Positions 29,596 through 43,307 are shown, numbered from the stretch's first letter. The stretch: DNA of 49,434 nt from Micromonospora sp. AMSO31t (GCF_008868175.1 NZ_WBKT01000029.1:1-49434); one strand, 5' to 3'. Notes: a model not told the origin generated them from the letters alone. Numbers and translations are program-made.

Positions 29596-30774
29596 ATGAC
29601 GGACAGGCTGAGCGAGCTCCAGGCCGCCGGTGTGGCGATCTGGCTCGACGATCTTTCCCGGGTACGACTGAGCTCCGGTGGGCTGGACAAGCTCCGCCGG
29701 GAGCAGCACGTGGCCGGGGTGACCACCAACCCGACGATCTTCGCGAAGGCACTCAGCGACGCCGACGAGTACAACTGGCAGCTGCGCGACCTCGCCATCC
29801 GCGGCATCGAGGTCGAGGAGGCGGTCCGCATGCTCACCACGTACGACGTGCGGTGGGCCTGCGACGTGATGCGCCCCTCCTACGACAAGAGCGCCGGGGT
29901 GGACGGCCGGGTGTCGATCGAGGTCGACCCGCGGCTGGCCCACGAGTCCGACCGGACCGTCGCCGAGGCCAAGGCGCTCTGGTGGCTGGTCGACCGGCCG
30001 AACCTGTTCATCAAGATCCCGGCCACCGAGGCGGGCCTGCCGGCGATCACCGCGACCCTGGCCGAGGGGATCAGCGTGAACGTCACGCTGATCTTCGGCC
30101 TGGACCGGTACTCGCAGGTCATGGAGGCGTTCCTGGCCGGTCTGGAGCAGGCGAAGGCGAACGGCCACGACCTGTCGAAGATCGGGTCGGTCGCCTCGTT
30201 CTTCGTCTCCCGGGTCGACACCGAGGTGGACAAGCGGCTGGAGAAGATCGGTTCCGACGAGGCCAAGGCGCTGCGCGGCAAGGCCGCCGTCGCCAACGCC
30301 CAGCTGGCGTACGAGCGCTACGCCGAGGTCTTCGGCTCCGACCGGTGGAAGAAGCTCGCCGACGCGGGCGCCCACCCGCAGCGCCCGCTGTGGGCCTCCA
30401 CCTCGACCAAGAACCCCGACTACCGGGACGTCATCTACGTCGAGGAGCTGATCGCCCCCGGCACGGTCAACACCATGCCGGAGGCGGTCATCCACGCCTA
30501 CGCCGACCACGGGGAGACCCGCGGCGACACGGTCACCGGCGCGTACGACGCGGCCCGCAAGGTCTTCACCGACCTGGAGGCGGCCGGCGTGGACATGGCC
30601 GACGTGATCGCCACCCTGGAGCGGGAGGGCGTGGAGAAGTTCGAGACGAGCTGGCTGGAGCTGCTCGACGGGGTCAAGAAGTCCCTCGCCGAGGCGGCCA
30701 AGGGCATCGGCCAGCCGAACCGGGCCGCCAAGGGCAACGCGAAGGCGGCCGAGAAGGCCGGGGGCAACGCGTGA
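29596..30774 (+). CDS. tal: transaldolase
   Basis: A 392-residue transaldolase of the long actinobacterial type. It transfers dihydroxyacetone units through a Schiff base; the Lys is in [16 protein letters not shown], and [13 protein letters not shown] and [13 protein letters not shown] are conserved. The Lys/Ala-rich tail is variable. ATG 29596 has GGGGAG about ten bases upstream, so it is chosen over GTG 29587, which has no room for a ribosome site. Confidence 0.94.
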   Translation: MTDRLSELQAAGVAIWLDDLSRVRLSSGGLDKLRREQHVAGVTTNPTIFAKALSDADEYNWQLRDLAIRGIEVEEAVRMLTTYDVRWACDVMRPSYDKSAGVDGRVSIEVDPRLAHESDRTVAEAKALWWLVDRPNLFIKIPATEAGLPAITATLAEGISVNVTLIFGLDRYSQVMEAFLAGLEQAKANGHDLSKIGSVASFFVSRVDTEVDKRLEKIGSDEAKALRGKAAVANAQLAYERYAEVFGSDRWKKLADAGAHPQRPLWASTSTKNPDYRDVIYVEELIAPGTVNTMPEAVIHAYADHGETRGDTVTGAYDAARKVFTDLEAAGVDMADVIATLEREGVEKFETSWLELLDGVKKSLAEAAKGIGQPNRAAKGNAKAAEKAGGNA

Positions 30775-30849
30775 CGGACGGCGCCGGTCGCGTCCCGGGA
30801 CCGGTAACGAGCCCCGGGACGCGCCACGCCACGAGGACGGGGTGGTGAG

Positions 30850-32490
30850 GTGAGCGACCTGCTGGCCGGCCGGGCGGACATCGCCGCCGGGCTGGCCGTG
30901 CACGGCGCGGACGCGGTCGACGGGTCCGCGCCCGCGTCCGTGCGGGCCGCGCTGGTCGCCGCGGACCTCCCCGCCCGGCTCGCCGCCAAGGACCCGACCC
31001 TCTGGGGGCCGGCCGCCGAGGCGACGGCCCGGACGCGGCTGGGCTGGCTGGACACCCACGCCCGCGCCCGGGAGCTGCTCCCCCAGCTCGCCGAGCTGAC
31101 CGAGGAGCTGGCCGACCTGGACCACGTGGTGCTGGCCGGGACGGGCGGCTCCTCGCTCGCCCCGGAGGTGATCGCCCGGACCCTCGGCCGGCCGCTGACC
31201 GTGCTCGACGGCACCGATCCCGGCGAGGTCCGCGCGGCCCTGGCCGACCGGCTGGACCGCACCGTGGTGGTGGTCGCCGGCGAGTCCGGCGCCACGGTGG
31301 AGACCGACAGCATCCGGCGGGCGTACTGGCAGGCGTTCCTCGACGCCGGCCTGACCGAGGCCGAGACCGCCCGGCACTTCGTGGTCGTCACCGACCCCGG
31401 TTCCCCGCTGGAGGGACTCGCCGACGAGCTGGGCGTGGTGGTCATCCAGTCCGACCCGGAGGTGGGCGGCCGGCACTCCGCGCTCACCGCGTTCGGGCTG
31501 GTCCCCGCGGCGCTGGCCGGGGCGCCGGTCGCCGACCTGCTGGACGACGCCGAGGCCCTCGCCGGTGCGCTCGACCGGCACCGGGACAACCCGGGCCTGG
31601 CCCTCGGGGCGGCGCTCGCCGCGGCGGCCACCACCGGCCGGGACACCGTCGCGCTGGTGTCCGACGGCACCGGGCTCGACGGGCTGGGCGACTGGGCCGA
31701 GCAACTGCTCGCCGGGTCGACCGGCAAGGCCGGCCGGGGCATCCTCCCGGTCGTGGTGGAGGCCCCGGACGCCCCGGGCGCCACCGGCCCGGACGTGCTG
31801 ACCGTGGGCTACGGCGGCGCCCTCGGCCCGGGGGCCGCGCCCGGCCCGGCCGACGTGGCGGTCAACGGTCCGCTGGGCGCCCAGTTCCTCACCTGGGAGT
31901 ACGCCACCGCGCTCGCCGCCGCCGTGCTCGACGTCGACCCGTTCGGCCAGCCGGACGTCGCCGAGAGCAAGGAGCACACGGCACGGCTGCTCGCCGACGG
32001 TCCACCGGCGGAGTCGCCGTCGGCCACCGAGGGCGCCATCGAGGTGTACGCCCCGGCCGGCGCCCCCGCCGACCTGGCCGGCGCGCTGCGCTGGCTGCTC
32101 GCCGGGCTGGGCGACGACGGCTACCTGGCGGTGACCGCCTACCTCGACCGGTGGGGCGACGCGGCGGTGGCGGGCCTGCGCCCGCTGCTGGCGCGGGCCA
32201 CGGCGCGCCCGGTCACCTTCGGGTGGGGGCCGCGGTGTCTCCACTCGACGGGGCAGTACCACAAGGGCGGCCCACGGGCCGGCAGCCACCTCCAGCTGAC
32301 CGGCGCGGTCACCGGCGACCTGCCGGTGCCCGGCCGCCCGTACACCTTCGGAGACCTTCAGGCGGCCCAGGCCGCCGGCGACCGGCGGGCCCTCGCCGGT
32401 CGCGGGCGGCCGGTGCTGCGCCTGCACCTGACCGAGCGGGCGGCGGGCGTCGCCCAGCTACTGGACGCGGCCGGACGGACACTGACGTGA
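30850..32490 (+). CDS. pgi: glucose-6-phosphate isomerase
   Basis: A 546-residue divergent PGI of the type linked to tal in actinobacteria. SIS-domain motifs are [17 protein letters not shown] and [13 protein letters not shown]; active-site regions are [40 protein letters not shown] and [12 protein letters not shown]. It interconverts glucose-6-phosphate and fructose-6-phosphate and here sits between tal and zwf. Start GTG 30850. Confidence 0.9.
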   Translation: MSDLLAGRADIAAGLAVHGADAVDGSAPASVRAALVAADLPARLAAKDPTLWGPAAEATARTRLGWLDTHARARELLPQLAELTEELADLDHVVLAGTGGSSLAPEVIARTLGRPLTVLDGTDPGEVRAALADRLDRTVVVVAGESGATVETDSIRRAYWQAFLDAGLTEAETARHFVVVTDPGSPLEGLADELGVVVIQSDPEVGGRHSALTAFGLVPAALAGAPVADLLDDAEALAGALDRHRDNPGLALGAALAAAATTGRDTVALVSDGTGLDGLGDWAEQLLAGSTGKAGRGILPVVVEAPDAPGATGPDVLTVGYGGALGPGAAPGPADVAVNGPLGAQFLTWEYATALAAAVLDVDPFGQPDVAESKEHTARLLADGPPAESPSATEGAIEVYAPAGAPADLAGALRWLLAGLGDDGYLAVTAYLDRWGDAAVAGLRPLLARATARPVTFGWGPRCLHSTGQYHKGGPRAGSHLQLTGAVTGDLPVPGRPYTFGDLQAAQAAGDRRALAGRGRPVLRLHLTERAAGVAQLLDAAGRTLT

Positions 32491-32528
32491 CGATGAACGA
32501 CGTGACATCGGCGGAGCGAGGAGGCACC

Positions 32529-34103
32529 GTGAGCGCGAGGAGTGAGCCGGTCCTGCGAGCCCCGCAGTCGCGAACCGAGGACAGCACAGGGAACCCGCTG
32601 CGCGATCCTCAGGACCGCCGGCTGCCGCGGATCCCGGAGCCGTGCGCTCTGGTGATCTTCGGGGTGACCGGCGACCTGGCCCGCAAGAAGCTGCTGCCGG
32701 CGGTCTACGACCTGGCGAACCGGGGGCTGCTGCCGCCCGGCTTCGTGGTCCTGGGCTTCGCCCGGCGCGACTGGGGCGACGGCGACTTCGAGGGGCTGGC
32801 CCACGAGGCGGCCAAGAAGCACGCCCGCACCCCGTGGCGGGAGGAGGTCTGGGCCCGGCTCGCCGGCAACATCAAGTTCGTCGGCGGCTCGTTCGACGAC
32901 GACGCCGCCTTCGACCAGCTCGCCGCGACCCTCGACGAGCTGCGCGACACCCACGGCATCCCCGGCAACGCCGCCTTCTACTTCTCCATCCCTCCGGCGG
33001 CGTTCCCCGTGGTGCTCAAGCAGCTCGCCCGCACCGGCATGGCCGACAACGCCAAGTCCGGCGGCTGGCGCCGGGTGGTCGTGGAGAAGCCGTTCGGCAA
33101 CGACCTGCCCTCGGCGAAGGCGCTCAACGACCTGGTCGACGACGTCTTCACCAGCCAGGACGTCTTCCGGATCGACCACTACCTGGGCAAGGAGACGGTC
33201 CAGAACATCCTGGCGCTGCGCTTCGCCAACAACCTGTTCGAGCCGCTGTGGAACTCCAAGTACGTCGACTCGGTGCAGATCACCATGGCCGAGGACGTCG
33301 GCATCGGCACCCGGGCCGCGTTCTACGACTCGGTCGGCACCGCCCGCGACGTGCTCCAGAACCACCTGCTCCAGCTGCTCGCCCTGGTGGCCATGGAGGA
33401 GCCGACCAGCTTCGACGCCGACGAGATCCGCACCGAGAAGCTCAAGGTGCTCAAGGCCATCACGGTGCCGAAGGACGTCTCCCGCGACACCGTCCGCGGT
33501 CAGTACCTGCCCGGCTGGGTGGGCGGCGAACGCGCCGTCGGCTACCTCGACGAGGAGGGCGTCCCGGCGGAGTCCACCACCGAGACGTACGTGGCCGTGA
33601 AGCTGGGCATCCAGAACCGGCGCTGGGCCGGGGTGCCGTTCTACATCCGGGCCGGCAAGCGGCTGCCCCGGCGGGTCACCGAGGTGGCCATCGTGTTCAA
33701 GACGGCGCCGCACCTGCCGTTCAACCAGGCCGACATGGAGTCGCTCGGCCCCAACCAGCTCGTCATCCGGGTCCAGCCCGACGAGGGCGTGGTGCTGAAG
33801 TTCGGCTCCAAGGTGCCGGGCACGACCATGGAGGTCCGCGACATCGCGATGGACTTCCAGTACGGCGAGGCGTTCACCGAGTCCAGCCCCGAGGCGTACG
33901 AGCGGCTGGTGCTGGACGTGCTCATCGGTGATCGGACGCTGTTCCCGGACGCCGCCGAGGTGGAGCAGAGCTGGCAGGTGGTGGACCCGTTGGAGCACGC
34001 CTGGGACGGCACCAAGCCGGAGCCCTACCGGGCCGGCGAGTGGGGCCCCCGGGCCGCCGACGAGATGCTGGCCCGCGAGGGCCGGTCCTGGAGGAGAGCA
34101 TGA
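32529..34103 (+). CDS. zwf: glucose-6-phosphate dehydrogenase
   Basis: A 524-residue enzyme for the first oxidative pentose-phosphate step. The NADP motif is [16 protein letters not shown], the catalytic His is in [10 protein letters not shown], and the substrate Lys region is [13 protein letters not shown] 32529 has a full AGGAGG (32519-32524) four bases upstream and is preferred to ATG 32493, which has none. Its stop overlaps opcA by four bases. Confidence 0.94.
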   Translation: MSARSEPVLRAPQSRTEDSTGNPLRDPQDRRLPRIPEPCALVIFGVTGDLARKKLLPAVYDLANRGLLPPGFVVLGFARRDWGDGDFEGLAHEAAKKHARTPWREEVWARLAGNIKFVGGSFDDDAAFDQLAATLDELRDTHGIPGNAAFYFSIPPAAFPVVLKQLARTGMADNAKSGGWRRVVVEKPFGNDLPSAKALNDLVDDVFTSQDVFRIDHYLGKETVQNILALRFANNLFEPLWNSKYVDSVQITMAEDVGIGTRAAFYDSVGTARDVLQNHLLQLLALVAMEEPTSFDADEIRTEKLKVLKAITVPKDVSRDTVRGQYLPGWVGGERAVGYLDEEGVPAESTTETYVAVKLGIQNRRWAGVPFYIRAGKRLPRRVTEVAIVFKTAPHLPFNQADMESLGPNQLVIRVQPDEGVVLKFGSKVPGTTMEVRDIAMDFQYGEAFTESSPEAYERLVLDVLIGDRTLFPDAAEVEQSWQVVDPLEHAWDGTKPEPYRAGEWGPRAADEMLAREGRSWRRA

Positions 34104-35116
34104 TCGGGCTGTGGGACACCACCGGGAACGAGGTGGTCAAGGCCCTCGCCGCCGAGCGGCGCAGCGCGGGCGGGGTGGCCAGCGGCATGGCGCTCACGCT
34201 GATCGTCGTGGTCGACGAGAAGCGCGTCCGGGAGGCCGAGGCGGCCGCGACCATCGCAGCCGCCGCCCACCCGTGCCGGCTGCTCGTGGTGGTCCGCTCC
34301 GACGTCGAGCGGGACCGCAACCGGCTGGACGCGGAGATCGTCGTCGGCGGCCGGCTCGGCCCGTGCGAGGCGGTGGTGACCCGGATGTACGGCCGGCTCG
34401 CGCTGCACGCCGAGTCGGTGGTGATGCCGCTGCTGGTGCCGGACGTGCCGGTGGTGACGTGGTGGCACGGCGAGCCGCCGGAGGAGATCGCCACCGACTT
34501 CCTCGGTGTGGTGGCCGACCGGCGGATCACCGACGCGGCGCAGGCCGCCGACCCGATCGCCGCGCTGCGGCAGCGGGCCGCGGACTACGCCCCGGGGGAC
34601 ACCGACCTGGCCTGGACCCGGATCACCCCGTGGCGCACCCTCGTGGCCGGGGCGTTCGACACCACGCAGGCCCGGGTCACCGAGGCGACCGTGGTGGCGC
34701 CGCCCACCGACCCGACGGCCGCGCTCATGCGCGGCTGGCTGACCGCCCGGCTCGGCATCGACCCGGTGTGGGAGCACACCGACAAGTTCCCCCGGATGCG
34801 CGAGGTGCAGCTGCGCTGCGCCAACGGCGACGAGCTGATGCTGACCCGCGACGAGAACGTGGCCATCTTCCGGCGCAGCGGCCAGGAGGACCGGACGCTG
34901 CCGCTGGTCCGCCGCCCGCTCGGCGACGAGCTGGCCGAGGAGCTGCGCCGGCTCGACGCCGACCAGGTCTACGCCGAGGCGCTCGGTGCGACCGCCGGGC
35001 TCACCGCACTCGACCAGCGGCCCGCCCAGCGGGTGCACGTGTGGAAGGATCCGGCGACCGCCCAGCGGGCCGAGGCCGGGGTCACCGCGCACGCCGGCGC
35101 GACCGCCAGCGAGTGA
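34100..35116 (+). CDS. opcA: G6PDH assembly protein OpcA
   Basis: A 338-residue OpcA, required for assembly or redox control of glucose-6-phosphate dehydrogenase in actinobacteria and cyanobacteria. It begins [20 protein letters not shown] and contains [23 protein letters not shown] and [18 protein letters not shown] blocks typical of the family. Coupled to zwf by an ATGA overlap. Confidence 0.94.
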   Translation: MIGLWDTTGNEVVKALAAERRSAGGVASGMALTLIVVVDEKRVREAEAAATIAAAAHPCRLLVVVRSDVERDRNRLDAEIVVGGRLGPCEAVVTRMYGRLALHAESVVMPLLVPDVPVVTWWHGEPPEEIATDFLGVVADRRITDAAQAADPIAALRQRAADYAPGDTDLAWTRITPWRTLVAGAFDTTQARVTEATVVAPPTDPTAALMRGWLTARLGIDPVWEHTDKFPRMREVQLRCANGDELMLTRDENVAIFRRSGQEDRTLPLVRRPLGDELAEELRRLDADQVYAEALGATAGLTALDQRPAQRVHVWKDPATAQRAEAGVTAHAGATASE

Positions 35117-35194
35117 GCACACCGCACGGGCCGCTCGGCGGTCGGACAGCACAGGTGACCGCCGTGGGGCGGTCGGAGGACGAAGGCACGATGG

Positions 35195-35965
35195 ATGAGT
35201 GAGGCGAGTGTCGCCGTACACGCCGACCCGGACCTGCTGGCGCAGGCGGTGGCGGCCCGGCTGGTGGTGAAGCTGCTCGACGCGCAGGCCGAGCGCGGCC
35301 AGGCGTCGGTGGTGCTGACCGGCGGGCGGATCGCCGCGGCGGTCTACCGGGCGGTGGCGCAGCTGCCGGCCCGGGACGCCGTCGACTGGTCCCGGGTCGA
35401 CGTCTGGTGGGGCGACGAGCGGTTCCTGCCGGCCGGCGACCCGGAGCGCAACGAGACACAGGCCCGGGCCGCGCTGCTGGACGTCGTCCCGCTGGACCCG
35501 ACGCGCATCCACCCGATGCCGGCCTCCGACGGGCCGGCCGGCAACGACCCGGAGGCGGCCGCCGCCGGGTACGCGCAGGAGCTGGCCCGGGCCGCCCGGC
35601 CGGGGACCGCCGCCCTCCCCCACTTCGACGTGCTGATGCTCGGTGTGGGTGAGGACGGGCACGTGGCCTCGGTCTTCCCGGAGCACCCGGTGCACCACGA
35701 CAACCGCCCGGTCAGCGCCGTACGCGGCAGCCCCAAGCCGCCGCCGGTGCGCACCACCCTGACCCTCCCGACGATCAACACGGCCGAGGAGGTCTGGCTG
35801 GTGGCCGCCGGGGCGGACAAGGCCCGGGCGGTCGGGATGGCCCTGGCCGGGGCCGGGCCGGTGCAGCTGCCGGCGGCCGGGGTGCGCGGGGTGTCCCGGA
35901 CCCTGTGGCTGCTGGACCGCTCCGCGGCGGCGAACGTGCCGCCCCGGCTGCGCAGCCTGCGCTGA
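35195..35965 (+). CDS. pgl: 6-phosphogluconolactonase
   Basis: A 256-residue lactonase that hydrolyses the zwf product. Motifs VVLTGGRIAAAVYRA, VDVWWGDERFLPAGDPERNE and LMLGVGEDGHVASVFPEHP are conserved, the last with the catalytic His. ATG 35195 is downstream of GGAGGA and AAGG. A four-codon frame (ATG GAT GAG TGA, 35191-35202) overlaps the start. Last gene of the cluster. Confidence 0.94.
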   Translation: MSEASVAVHADPDLLAQAVAARLVVKLLDAQAERGQASVVLTGGRIAAAVYRAVAQLPARDAVDWSRVDVWWGDERFLPAGDPERNETQARAALLDVVPLDPTRIHPMPASDGPAGNDPEAAAAGYAQELARAARPGTAALPHFDVLMLGVGEDGHVASVFPEHPVHHDNRPVSAVRGSPKPPPVRTTLTLPTINTAEEVWLVAAGADKARAVGMALAGAGPVQLPAAGVRGVSRTLWLLDRSAAANVPPRLRSLR

Positions 35966-35973
35966 ACGACGGC

Positions 35974-36003
35974 GGAGCCCCGGCCCGGGCGGGTCGGGGC
36001 TCC
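35974..36003. terminator. bidirectional terminator, pgl / rbpA
   Basis: GGAGCCCCG (35974-35982) pairs with CGGGGCTCC (35995-36003). With one wobble the stem extends to 13 pairs over a four-base loop, between convergent genes. Confidence 0.7.
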
Positions 36004-36010
36004 CGCGTGC

Positions 36011-36355
36011 TCAGGCCCCGCCGCGCCGCCGGCGCAGCGTCTCCAGGGCCTCGGCGAGCAACGCCTCGCCCTGCTCCGGGGTGCGCCGCTCCTGCACGTA
36101 CGCCAGGTGGGTCTTGTAGGGCTCGGCCCGGGCCGGGCCGGGCGGGTTGCCCCGGTCGGGGCCGGCCGGCTCGCCGCAGCGCGGGCAGTCCCAGGTCTCC
36201 GGGGCCTCCGCCTCGGCGGCGATGAGGAACTCGACGCGGTGGTCGTTCGCGCACCAGTAGGTGACCGGCCGGCGGGGCGCCGGCTCGATGCGCTGCTCGA
36301 ACCGCTCGGGGGCGGACCCGATCCGGGTGCCGCGGATGACGTTGCCACTGGACAC
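36011..36355 (-). CDS. rbpA: RNA polymerase-binding protein RbpA
   Basis: A 114-residue RbpA, an actinobacterial factor that binds RNA polymerase and group 1/2 sigma factors and stabilises the open complex. The N-terminal tail VIRGTRIG, zinc-region residues YWCANDH and WDCPRCG, and the sigma-interacting tail EPYKTHLAYVQERR to LAEALETLRRRR are present. GTG 36355 has AGGAG nine bases upstream. Confidence 0.95.
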   Translation of the reverse strand: MSSGNVIRGTRIGSAPERFEQRIEPAPRRPVTYWCANDHRVEFLIAAEAEAPETWDCPRCGEPAGPDRGNPPGPARAEPYKTHLAYVQERRTPEQGEALLAEALETLRRRRGGA

Positions 36356-36424
36356 GGCTGCTCGCTCCTGTCGTCGGAGGGGACCGCCGCTGACGGGGGT
36401 GGGCGGCGGGCGACGCGCGGAGAA

Positions 36425-36465
36425 ACAATCTGCGCGCGGTCCGTCACGGACCGCGCGCAGATTGT
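36425..36465 (-). terminator. perfect 19-bp hairpin between secG and rbpA
   Basis: Arms ACAATCTGCGCGCGGTCCG (36425-36443) and its exact complement (36447-36465) flank a three-base loop. It is downstream of secG on the same strand and most likely terminates the tpiA-secG transcript. The TACAAT at its upstream end (36466-36461) could also serve as a -10 for rbpA. Confidence 0.7.
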
Positions 36466-36483
36466 ACGACTCGGAGCGCTCGC

Positions 36484-36744
36484 TCAGGCGCCGCTGCCCG
36501 TCTGGAGCCGGAGCCAGAGCCCGATCCCGACGATGCACGCGAACCAGATGATCCCCACCAGAACGGTGTAGCGGTCGAGGTTCTTCTCGGCCACGGAGGA
36601 ACCGGCCAGGCTGGAGCTGACGCCGCCGCCGAACATGCTCGACAACCCGCCGCCCTTACCGCGGTGCAGGAGGATCAGCAGGGTGAGCAGGATGCTCGTG
36701 ATGACCAGCAACACGATCATCGTGTAGGCGAACCAGATCGGCAT
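36484..36744 (-). CDS. secG: preprotein translocase subunit SecG
   Basis: An 86-residue membrane protein with two helices (MIVLLVITSILLTLLILLH and YTVLVGIIWFACIVGIGLWL) and the SecG loop RGKGGGLSSMFGGG between them. Part of the SecYEG channel. ATG 36744 begins the conserved sequence. It follows tpiA by 95 bases. Confidence 0.95.
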   Translation of the reverse strand: MPIWFAYTMIVLLVITSILLTLLILLHRGKGGGLSSMFGGGVSSSLAGSSVAEKNLDRYTVLVGIIWFACIVGIGLWLRLQTGSGA

Positions 36745-36839
36745 GGCGGGGGTCAATCCTCTCGTTGCGATCACTGCCCGGTCCTGACGGGCACAGCGGC
36801 ACCGGCCGGTGGGCGGGCAGCGTCAAGGATAGCGAGCGA

Positions 36840-37631
36840 TCAGCGGGCGATGTGCTCCGGGAACCGGCAGATCTGCGCGAATTCCTCGGCGTCCAGGCTG
36901 GCGCCCCCGACCAGGGCCCCGTCCACGTCCGGCTGGGCCATGGTCGCCGCCACGTTCGACGACTTCACCGACCCGCCGTAGAGGATCCGGACCTGGTCCG
37001 CGGTGTCCTGGCCGAAGGTCTCCACCAGGCGCTTGCGCACCTCGCCGCAGACCTCCTGGGCGTCCTCCGGGGTCGCCGTCTTGCCGGTGCCGATCGCCCA
37101 GACCGGCTCGTACGCCACGACGACCTTGGTGACCTGCTCCGGGGTGAGCCCCCGGAGCGCGCCGTCGAGCTGGTCGCAGCAGTGCGGCACGTGCCGGAGC
37201 TGCTCGCGGATCTCCAGCCCCTCGCCGATGCACAGGATCGGGATGAGCCCGTTCGCCAGCGCGGCGGCCACCTTGGCGTTGACCAGCGCGTCGTCCTCGT
37301 GGTGGTACTGCCGCCGCTCGGAGTGGCCGACCACCACGTAGGTGCAACCCAGCTTGGCGAGCATCGCCCCGGAGATGTCCCCCGTGTACGCGCCCGACTG
37401 GAACGGCGACAGGTCCTGCGCGCCGTAGCCGATCAGCAGCTTGTCGCCGTCCACCGCGGTCTGCACGGTGCGCAGGTCGGTGAAGGGCGGCAGGACCACC
37501 GTCTCGACCTCGGTGAGCTGCTTCTCGGTGAGGCTCGCGGCCAGCTTCTGCACCAGCAGGTTGGCCTCGAGGTGGTTCAGGTTCATCTTCCAGTTGCCGG
37601 CCATCAGCGGCCGGCGGGGGGTGCTCGCCAT
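36840..37631 (-). CDS. tpiA: triose-phosphate isomerase
   Basis: A 263-residue TIM-barrel enzyme interconverting glyceraldehyde-3-phosphate and dihydroxyacetone phosphate. Catalytic residues are Lys in GNWKMNLN, His in VVGHSERR and Glu in [16 protein letters not shown]. Its ATG directly abuts the pgk stop with no gap. Confidence 0.97.
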   Translation of the reverse strand: MASTPRRPLMAGNWKMNLNHLEANLLVQKLAASLTEKQLTEVETVVLPPFTDLRTVQTAVDGDKLLIGYGAQDLSPFQSGAYTGDISGAMLAKLGCTYVVVGHSERRQYHHEDDALVNAKVAAALANGLIPILCIGEGLEIREQLRHVPHCCDQLDGALRGLTPEQVTKVVVAYEPVWAIGTGKTATPEDAQEVCGEVRKRLVETFGQDTADQVRILYGGSVKSSNVAATMAQPDVDGALVGGASLDAEEFAQICRFPEHIAR

Positions 37632-40095
<2,464 letters not shown>

Positions 40096-41076
40096 TCAGA
40101 CCACGAGCATGTCGGGCGTGACGGCCGCTTCGGTATCCGGGATGCCCAGGTCGCGCGCCCGCTTGTCGGCGAGCGCGAGCAGCCGGCGGATCCGGCCGGC
40201 GATCGCGTCCTTGGTCAGCGGCGGCTCGGCCAGCGCGCCCAGCTCCTCCAGGGAGGCCTGCCGGTGCTCCAGCCGCAGCCGGCCGGCCGAGGTCAGGTGG
40301 TTGGGGGCGTCTTCGGCGAGGATCTCCAGCGCGCGGGTGACCCGGGCGGCGGCGGCCACCGCGGCGCGGGCCGAGCGGCGCAGGTTGGCGTCGTCGAAGT
40401 TGGCCAGTCGGTTGGCGGTCGCCCGCACCTCCCGGCGCACCCGCCGCTCCTCCCAGGCCAGCACGCTGGAGTGAGCGCCGATCCGGGTGAGCAGCGCGGC
40501 GATCGCGTCGCCGTCCTTGACCACCACCCGGTCCACCCCGCGCACCTCGCGGTTCTTGGCGGTGATGCCGATCCGGCGGGCCGCGCCGACCAGGGCGAGC
40601 GCGGACTCCGGGCCGGGGCAGGTGATCTCCAGGGCGCTGGACCGGCCCGGTTCGGTGAGCGAGCCGTGCGCCATGAACGCGCCCCGCCAGGCGGAGACCG
40701 CGCAGCAGACGTTGGCGGCCACCACGTGCGGGGGCAGGCCCCGCACCGGGCGGCCCCGGACGTCCAGCAGGCCGGTCTGCCGGGCGAGCGCCTCGCCGTC
40801 CTTCACCACCCGCACGATGAAGTGGCTGCCCTTGCGCAGCCCGCCGGAGGCGAGCACGTGGATCTCACTCGGGTAGCCGTAGACCTCGGCGATCTCCCGG
40901 CGGAGCCGCCGGGCCACCGCGCCGGTGTCCAGCTCCGCCTCGACCACGACGCGACCCGACACGATGTGCAGCCCGCCGGCGAACCGGAGCAGGGCTGCCA
41001 TCTCCGCCCGCCGACAGCAGGGCTTGGGCACGTCGACCCGACTCAGCTCGTCCTTGACCGCCGCCGTCATCGCCAT
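40096..41076 (-). CDS. whiA: sporulation/cell-division regulator WhiA
   Basis: A 326-residue WhiA, with a LAGLIDADG-derived N-terminal domain ([29 protein letters not shown]) and a C-terminal HTH ([25 protein letters not shown]). In Streptomyces it activates sporulation genes together with WhiB. A GA-rich ribosome site (GAGGGGG) precedes the ATG. It follows yvcK by 56 bases. Confidence 0.96.
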   Translation of the reverse strand: MAMTAAVKDELSRVDVPKPCCRRAEMAALLRFAGGLHIVSGRVVVEAELDTGAVARRLRREIAEVYGYPSEIHVLASGGLRKGSHFIVRVVKDGEALARQTGLLDVRGRPVRGLPPHVVAANVCCAVSAWRGAFMAHGSLTEPGRSSALEITCPGPESALALVGAARRIGITAKNREVRGVDRVVVKDGDAIAALLTRIGAHSSVLAWEERRVRREVRATANRLANFDDANLRRSARAAVAAAARVTRALEILAEDAPNHLTSAGRLRLEHRQASLEELGALAEPPLTKDAIAGRIRRLLALADKRARDLGIPDTEAAVTPDMLVV

Positions 41077-41132
41077 GTTGCGCGCCCCCTCAGGACCGGG
41101 TTCCGGCGTGTCGCCGGTGATTACGTACGTGT

Positions 41133-42110
41133 CTAACGATCGGCGCCCAGGACAGGCACCAACGCGGCGCCCAGGGCAGCCGGATCATGACGGGGCGTGC
41201 CGTCGGTGACGGCGACGGGAGCGAGGACCAGCCGGGCACCCAGCGATTCTGCCGCACGTTCGACCGCCACGGGATCACCCACCGCCTTGGAGTCGGCCAG
41301 CACCATGTCCACCTTCAACTCGGGCAGATAGCGCCGGAGGGTGTCCAGATGGTCGGGAAGGGAGAGACCGAGTGTCTCCTTCTCCGCCACCAGGTTGAGG
41401 GTGACCAGCCGACGGGCCGGGCTGGAGACGATCGCGTCGGCCAGGCCGGGCACCAGAAGATGCGGCAGCACACTGGTGTACCAGCTGCCCGGCCCGAAGA
41501 TCAGCCAGTCGGCGGCGCGTACCGCGGTGACCGCCTCGGCGCACGCGGCCGGCGCGGCCGGCGTGAGCCGCAACGACTCGACCGTGCCGGAGGTGACCGC
41601 CACCTGGTGCTGCCCGCGCACCGTGCGGACCTCGTCCGGGCGGTCCGGGTCGGCGCCGCGCACCCGGGCCTCGATGCCGACCGGCTGCCGGGACATCGGC
41701 AGCACCCGGCCGACCGCGCCGAGCATCGCGCCCGCGTGGTCGAGCGCCACCACCGGGTCACCGAGCAGCTCGGTCAGTCCATGCAGCAGCAGGTTGCCGA
41801 CCGCGTGGCCGGCGAGCGAATCGGCGCCGCCGGGCCCGCCCCCCGCGGCGGCGAAGCGGTGCTGGAACAGCGCCGCACTGCGCCGCGTGGCCGGGTGGTC
41901 CCCGGCCAGGGCCACGAGCGCCTGCCGCAGGTCGCCCGGCGGGAGGCCGCCGCGCTCCGCGCGCAGCCGCCCGCTGGAGCCACCGTCGTCGCCGACCGTC
42001 ACCACCGCGGTGATGTCCAGATCCAGTCCGGGTACGCAGTGCCGCAGCGCCCGCAGCGACGCCGACAGCCCGTGCCCGCCGCCGAAGGCGACCACCCTGG
42101 TCGGCGTCAT
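41133..42110 (-). CDS. yvcK: YvcK/CofD-family UDP-sugar-binding protein
   Basis: A 325-residue YvcK-family protein. It opens [18 protein letters not shown], followed by [13 protein letters not shown] and [10 protein letters not shown], and [20 protein letters not shown]. YvcK homologues bind UDP-GlcNAc and influence peptidoglycan precursor supply. Start overlaps the rapZ stop by four bases. Confidence 0.95.
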   Translation of the reverse strand: MTPTRVVAFGGGHGLSASLRALRHCVPGLDLDITAVVTVGDDGGSSGRLRAERGGLPPGDLRQALVALAGDHPATRRSAALFQHRFAAAGGGPGGADSLAGHAVGNLLLHGLTELLGDPVVALDHAGAMLGAVGRVLPMSRQPVGIEARVRGADPDRPDEVRTVRGQHQVAVTSGTVESLRLTPAAPAACAEAVTAVRAADWLIFGPGSWYTSVLPHLLVPGLADAIVSSPARRLVTLNLVAEKETLGLSLPDHLDTLRRYLPELKVDMVLADSKAVGDPVAVERAAESLGARLVLAPVAVTDGTPRHDPAALGAALVPVLGADR

Positions 42111-43045
42111 TCGCGCCCCAGGTCCCGGTGCTGGGGGTTGGCCGCGATGCCGGAGCGGCGCAGCCGGGCGGCCAGCTCCTCGGCGATCGCCACGCTGCGG
42201 TGCTTGCCACCGGTGCAGCCCACGGCCACGGTCAGGTAGCGCTTGCCCTCCCGCTCGAAACCGGCGGTGGTGGCGTTGACCAGGTCCGCGTACCCGGCCA
42301 CGAACGCGTCCGCGCCCTCCTGACCCAGCACGTACGCGCTGACCGCCTCCTCGCGCCCGGTGTGCTCGCGCAGCTCCGGCACCCAGTAGGGGTTCGGCAG
42401 GAACCGGGCGTCCATCACGAAGTCGGCGTCCGGCGGCAGGCCGTACTTGAAGCCGAAGGACAGCACGGTGATCCGCAGCCGGCGGGAGTCCTCACCGCCG
42501 AACAGCTCCTCGACCCGGCGGCGGAGCTGGTTCACGTTCAGGTGGCTCGTGTCGATGATCACGTCGGCCTGGTCCCGGGCCTCCTCCAGCAGCGCCCGCT
42601 CGACGGCGATCCCGTCGGCCAGCCGCCCGTCACCCTGCAACGGGTGCGAGCGCCGCACGCTCTCGAACCGGCGGATCAGCACCTCGTCGTCGGCGTCGAC
42701 GAAGACCACCCGGGGCTGGAAACCGCGCTCACGCAGCTCCCGGATCGCCCCGGCCAGGTCCGTCGAGAAGGCGCGCGAGCGGACGTCCAGCACCATCGCC
42801 GTACGCCGGGCCGCGCCGCCGGCCTTGAAGGCCAGCTCGGCCATGTCCAGCATCAGGGCCTGGGGCAGGTTGTCCACCACGTAGTAGCCGACGTTCTCCA
42901 ACGCGCGGGCCACCGTGCTGCGGCCACCGCCGGACAGGCCGGTCACCACCACCAGGGTGGTGTCCGCCTCCGCCGGCGCCGGCCGCCCGAGAGCTGTCTC
43001 CGCGTTGGTCGGCACCAGGTCCCCCGCCGTCCGCGCCTCGCTCAC
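42107..43045 (-). CDS. rapZ: RNase adapter / nucleotide-binding protein RapZ
   Basis: A 312-residue RapZ-family protein with P-loop GLSGGGRSTVARALE, YYVVDNLPQALM, and the C-terminal domain DARFLPNPYWVPELREHTG and VAVGCTGGKHRSVAIAEELA. In E. coli it controls glucosamine-6-phosphate synthase mRNA; in actinobacteria its role is less clear. GTG start. First gene of the rapZ-yvcK-whiA unit. Confidence 0.95.
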   Translation of the reverse strand: MSEARTAGDLVPTNAETALGRPAPAEADTTLVVVTGLSGGGRSTVARALENVGYYVVDNLPQALMLDMAELAFKAGGAARRTAMVLDVRSRAFSTDLAGAIRELRERGFQPRVVFVDADDEVLIRRFESVRRSHPLQGDGRLADGIAVERALLEEARDQADVIIDTSHLNVNQLRRRVEELFGGEDSRRLRITVLSFGFKYGLPPDADFVMDARFLPNPYWVPELREHTGREEAVSAYVLGQEGADAFVAGYADLVNATTAGFEREGKRYLTVAVGCTGGKHRSVAIAEELAARLRRSGIAANPQHRDLGRE

Positions 43046-43211
43046 CCGCTACCCCCAGCCGTGGCGCCGCGGCCGGTTGGCCGCGCATGGTCAGTCAGCG
43101 ACTCTAACGGCTGCGACCCCGCCCGGGATTCCACGGGGTGACGACCGGAACAGGCCCTTGTCCGTTTTGTCGAGCTCCGGCTGCCGCTTTCACCGGGTCC
43201 GGGCTGCCGCT

Positions 43212-43255
43212 GTCCGGAGGCCCGGTTGCCGCCGTCCGGAGGCCCGGTTGCCGCC
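43212..43255. repeat. tandem duplication of 22 bp upstream of recQ
   Basis: Two identical, directly adjacent 22-base copies (43212-43233 and 43234-43255) lie in the rapZ-recQ intergenic region. Less perfect related units precede them from about 43170. Confidence 0.8.
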
Positions 43256-43295
43256 ACACGGCCGTTCGGGGCGGGGTGGTGTCGGCGGGCGATCG

Positions 43296-43301
43296 TAGAC
43301 T
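43296..43301 (+). promoter_or_regulatory. -10 hexamer TAGACT, leaderless recQ start
   Basis: TAGACT is followed by six bases and ATG 43308; no ribosome site is present between them. Confidence 0.5.
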
Positions 43302-43307
43302 GCGCGG

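Noticed and set aside
29563..32427. Minus-strand open frame of about 950 codons opposite tal and pgi
   Set aside because: Antisense shadow of recognisable transaldolase and PGI genes.
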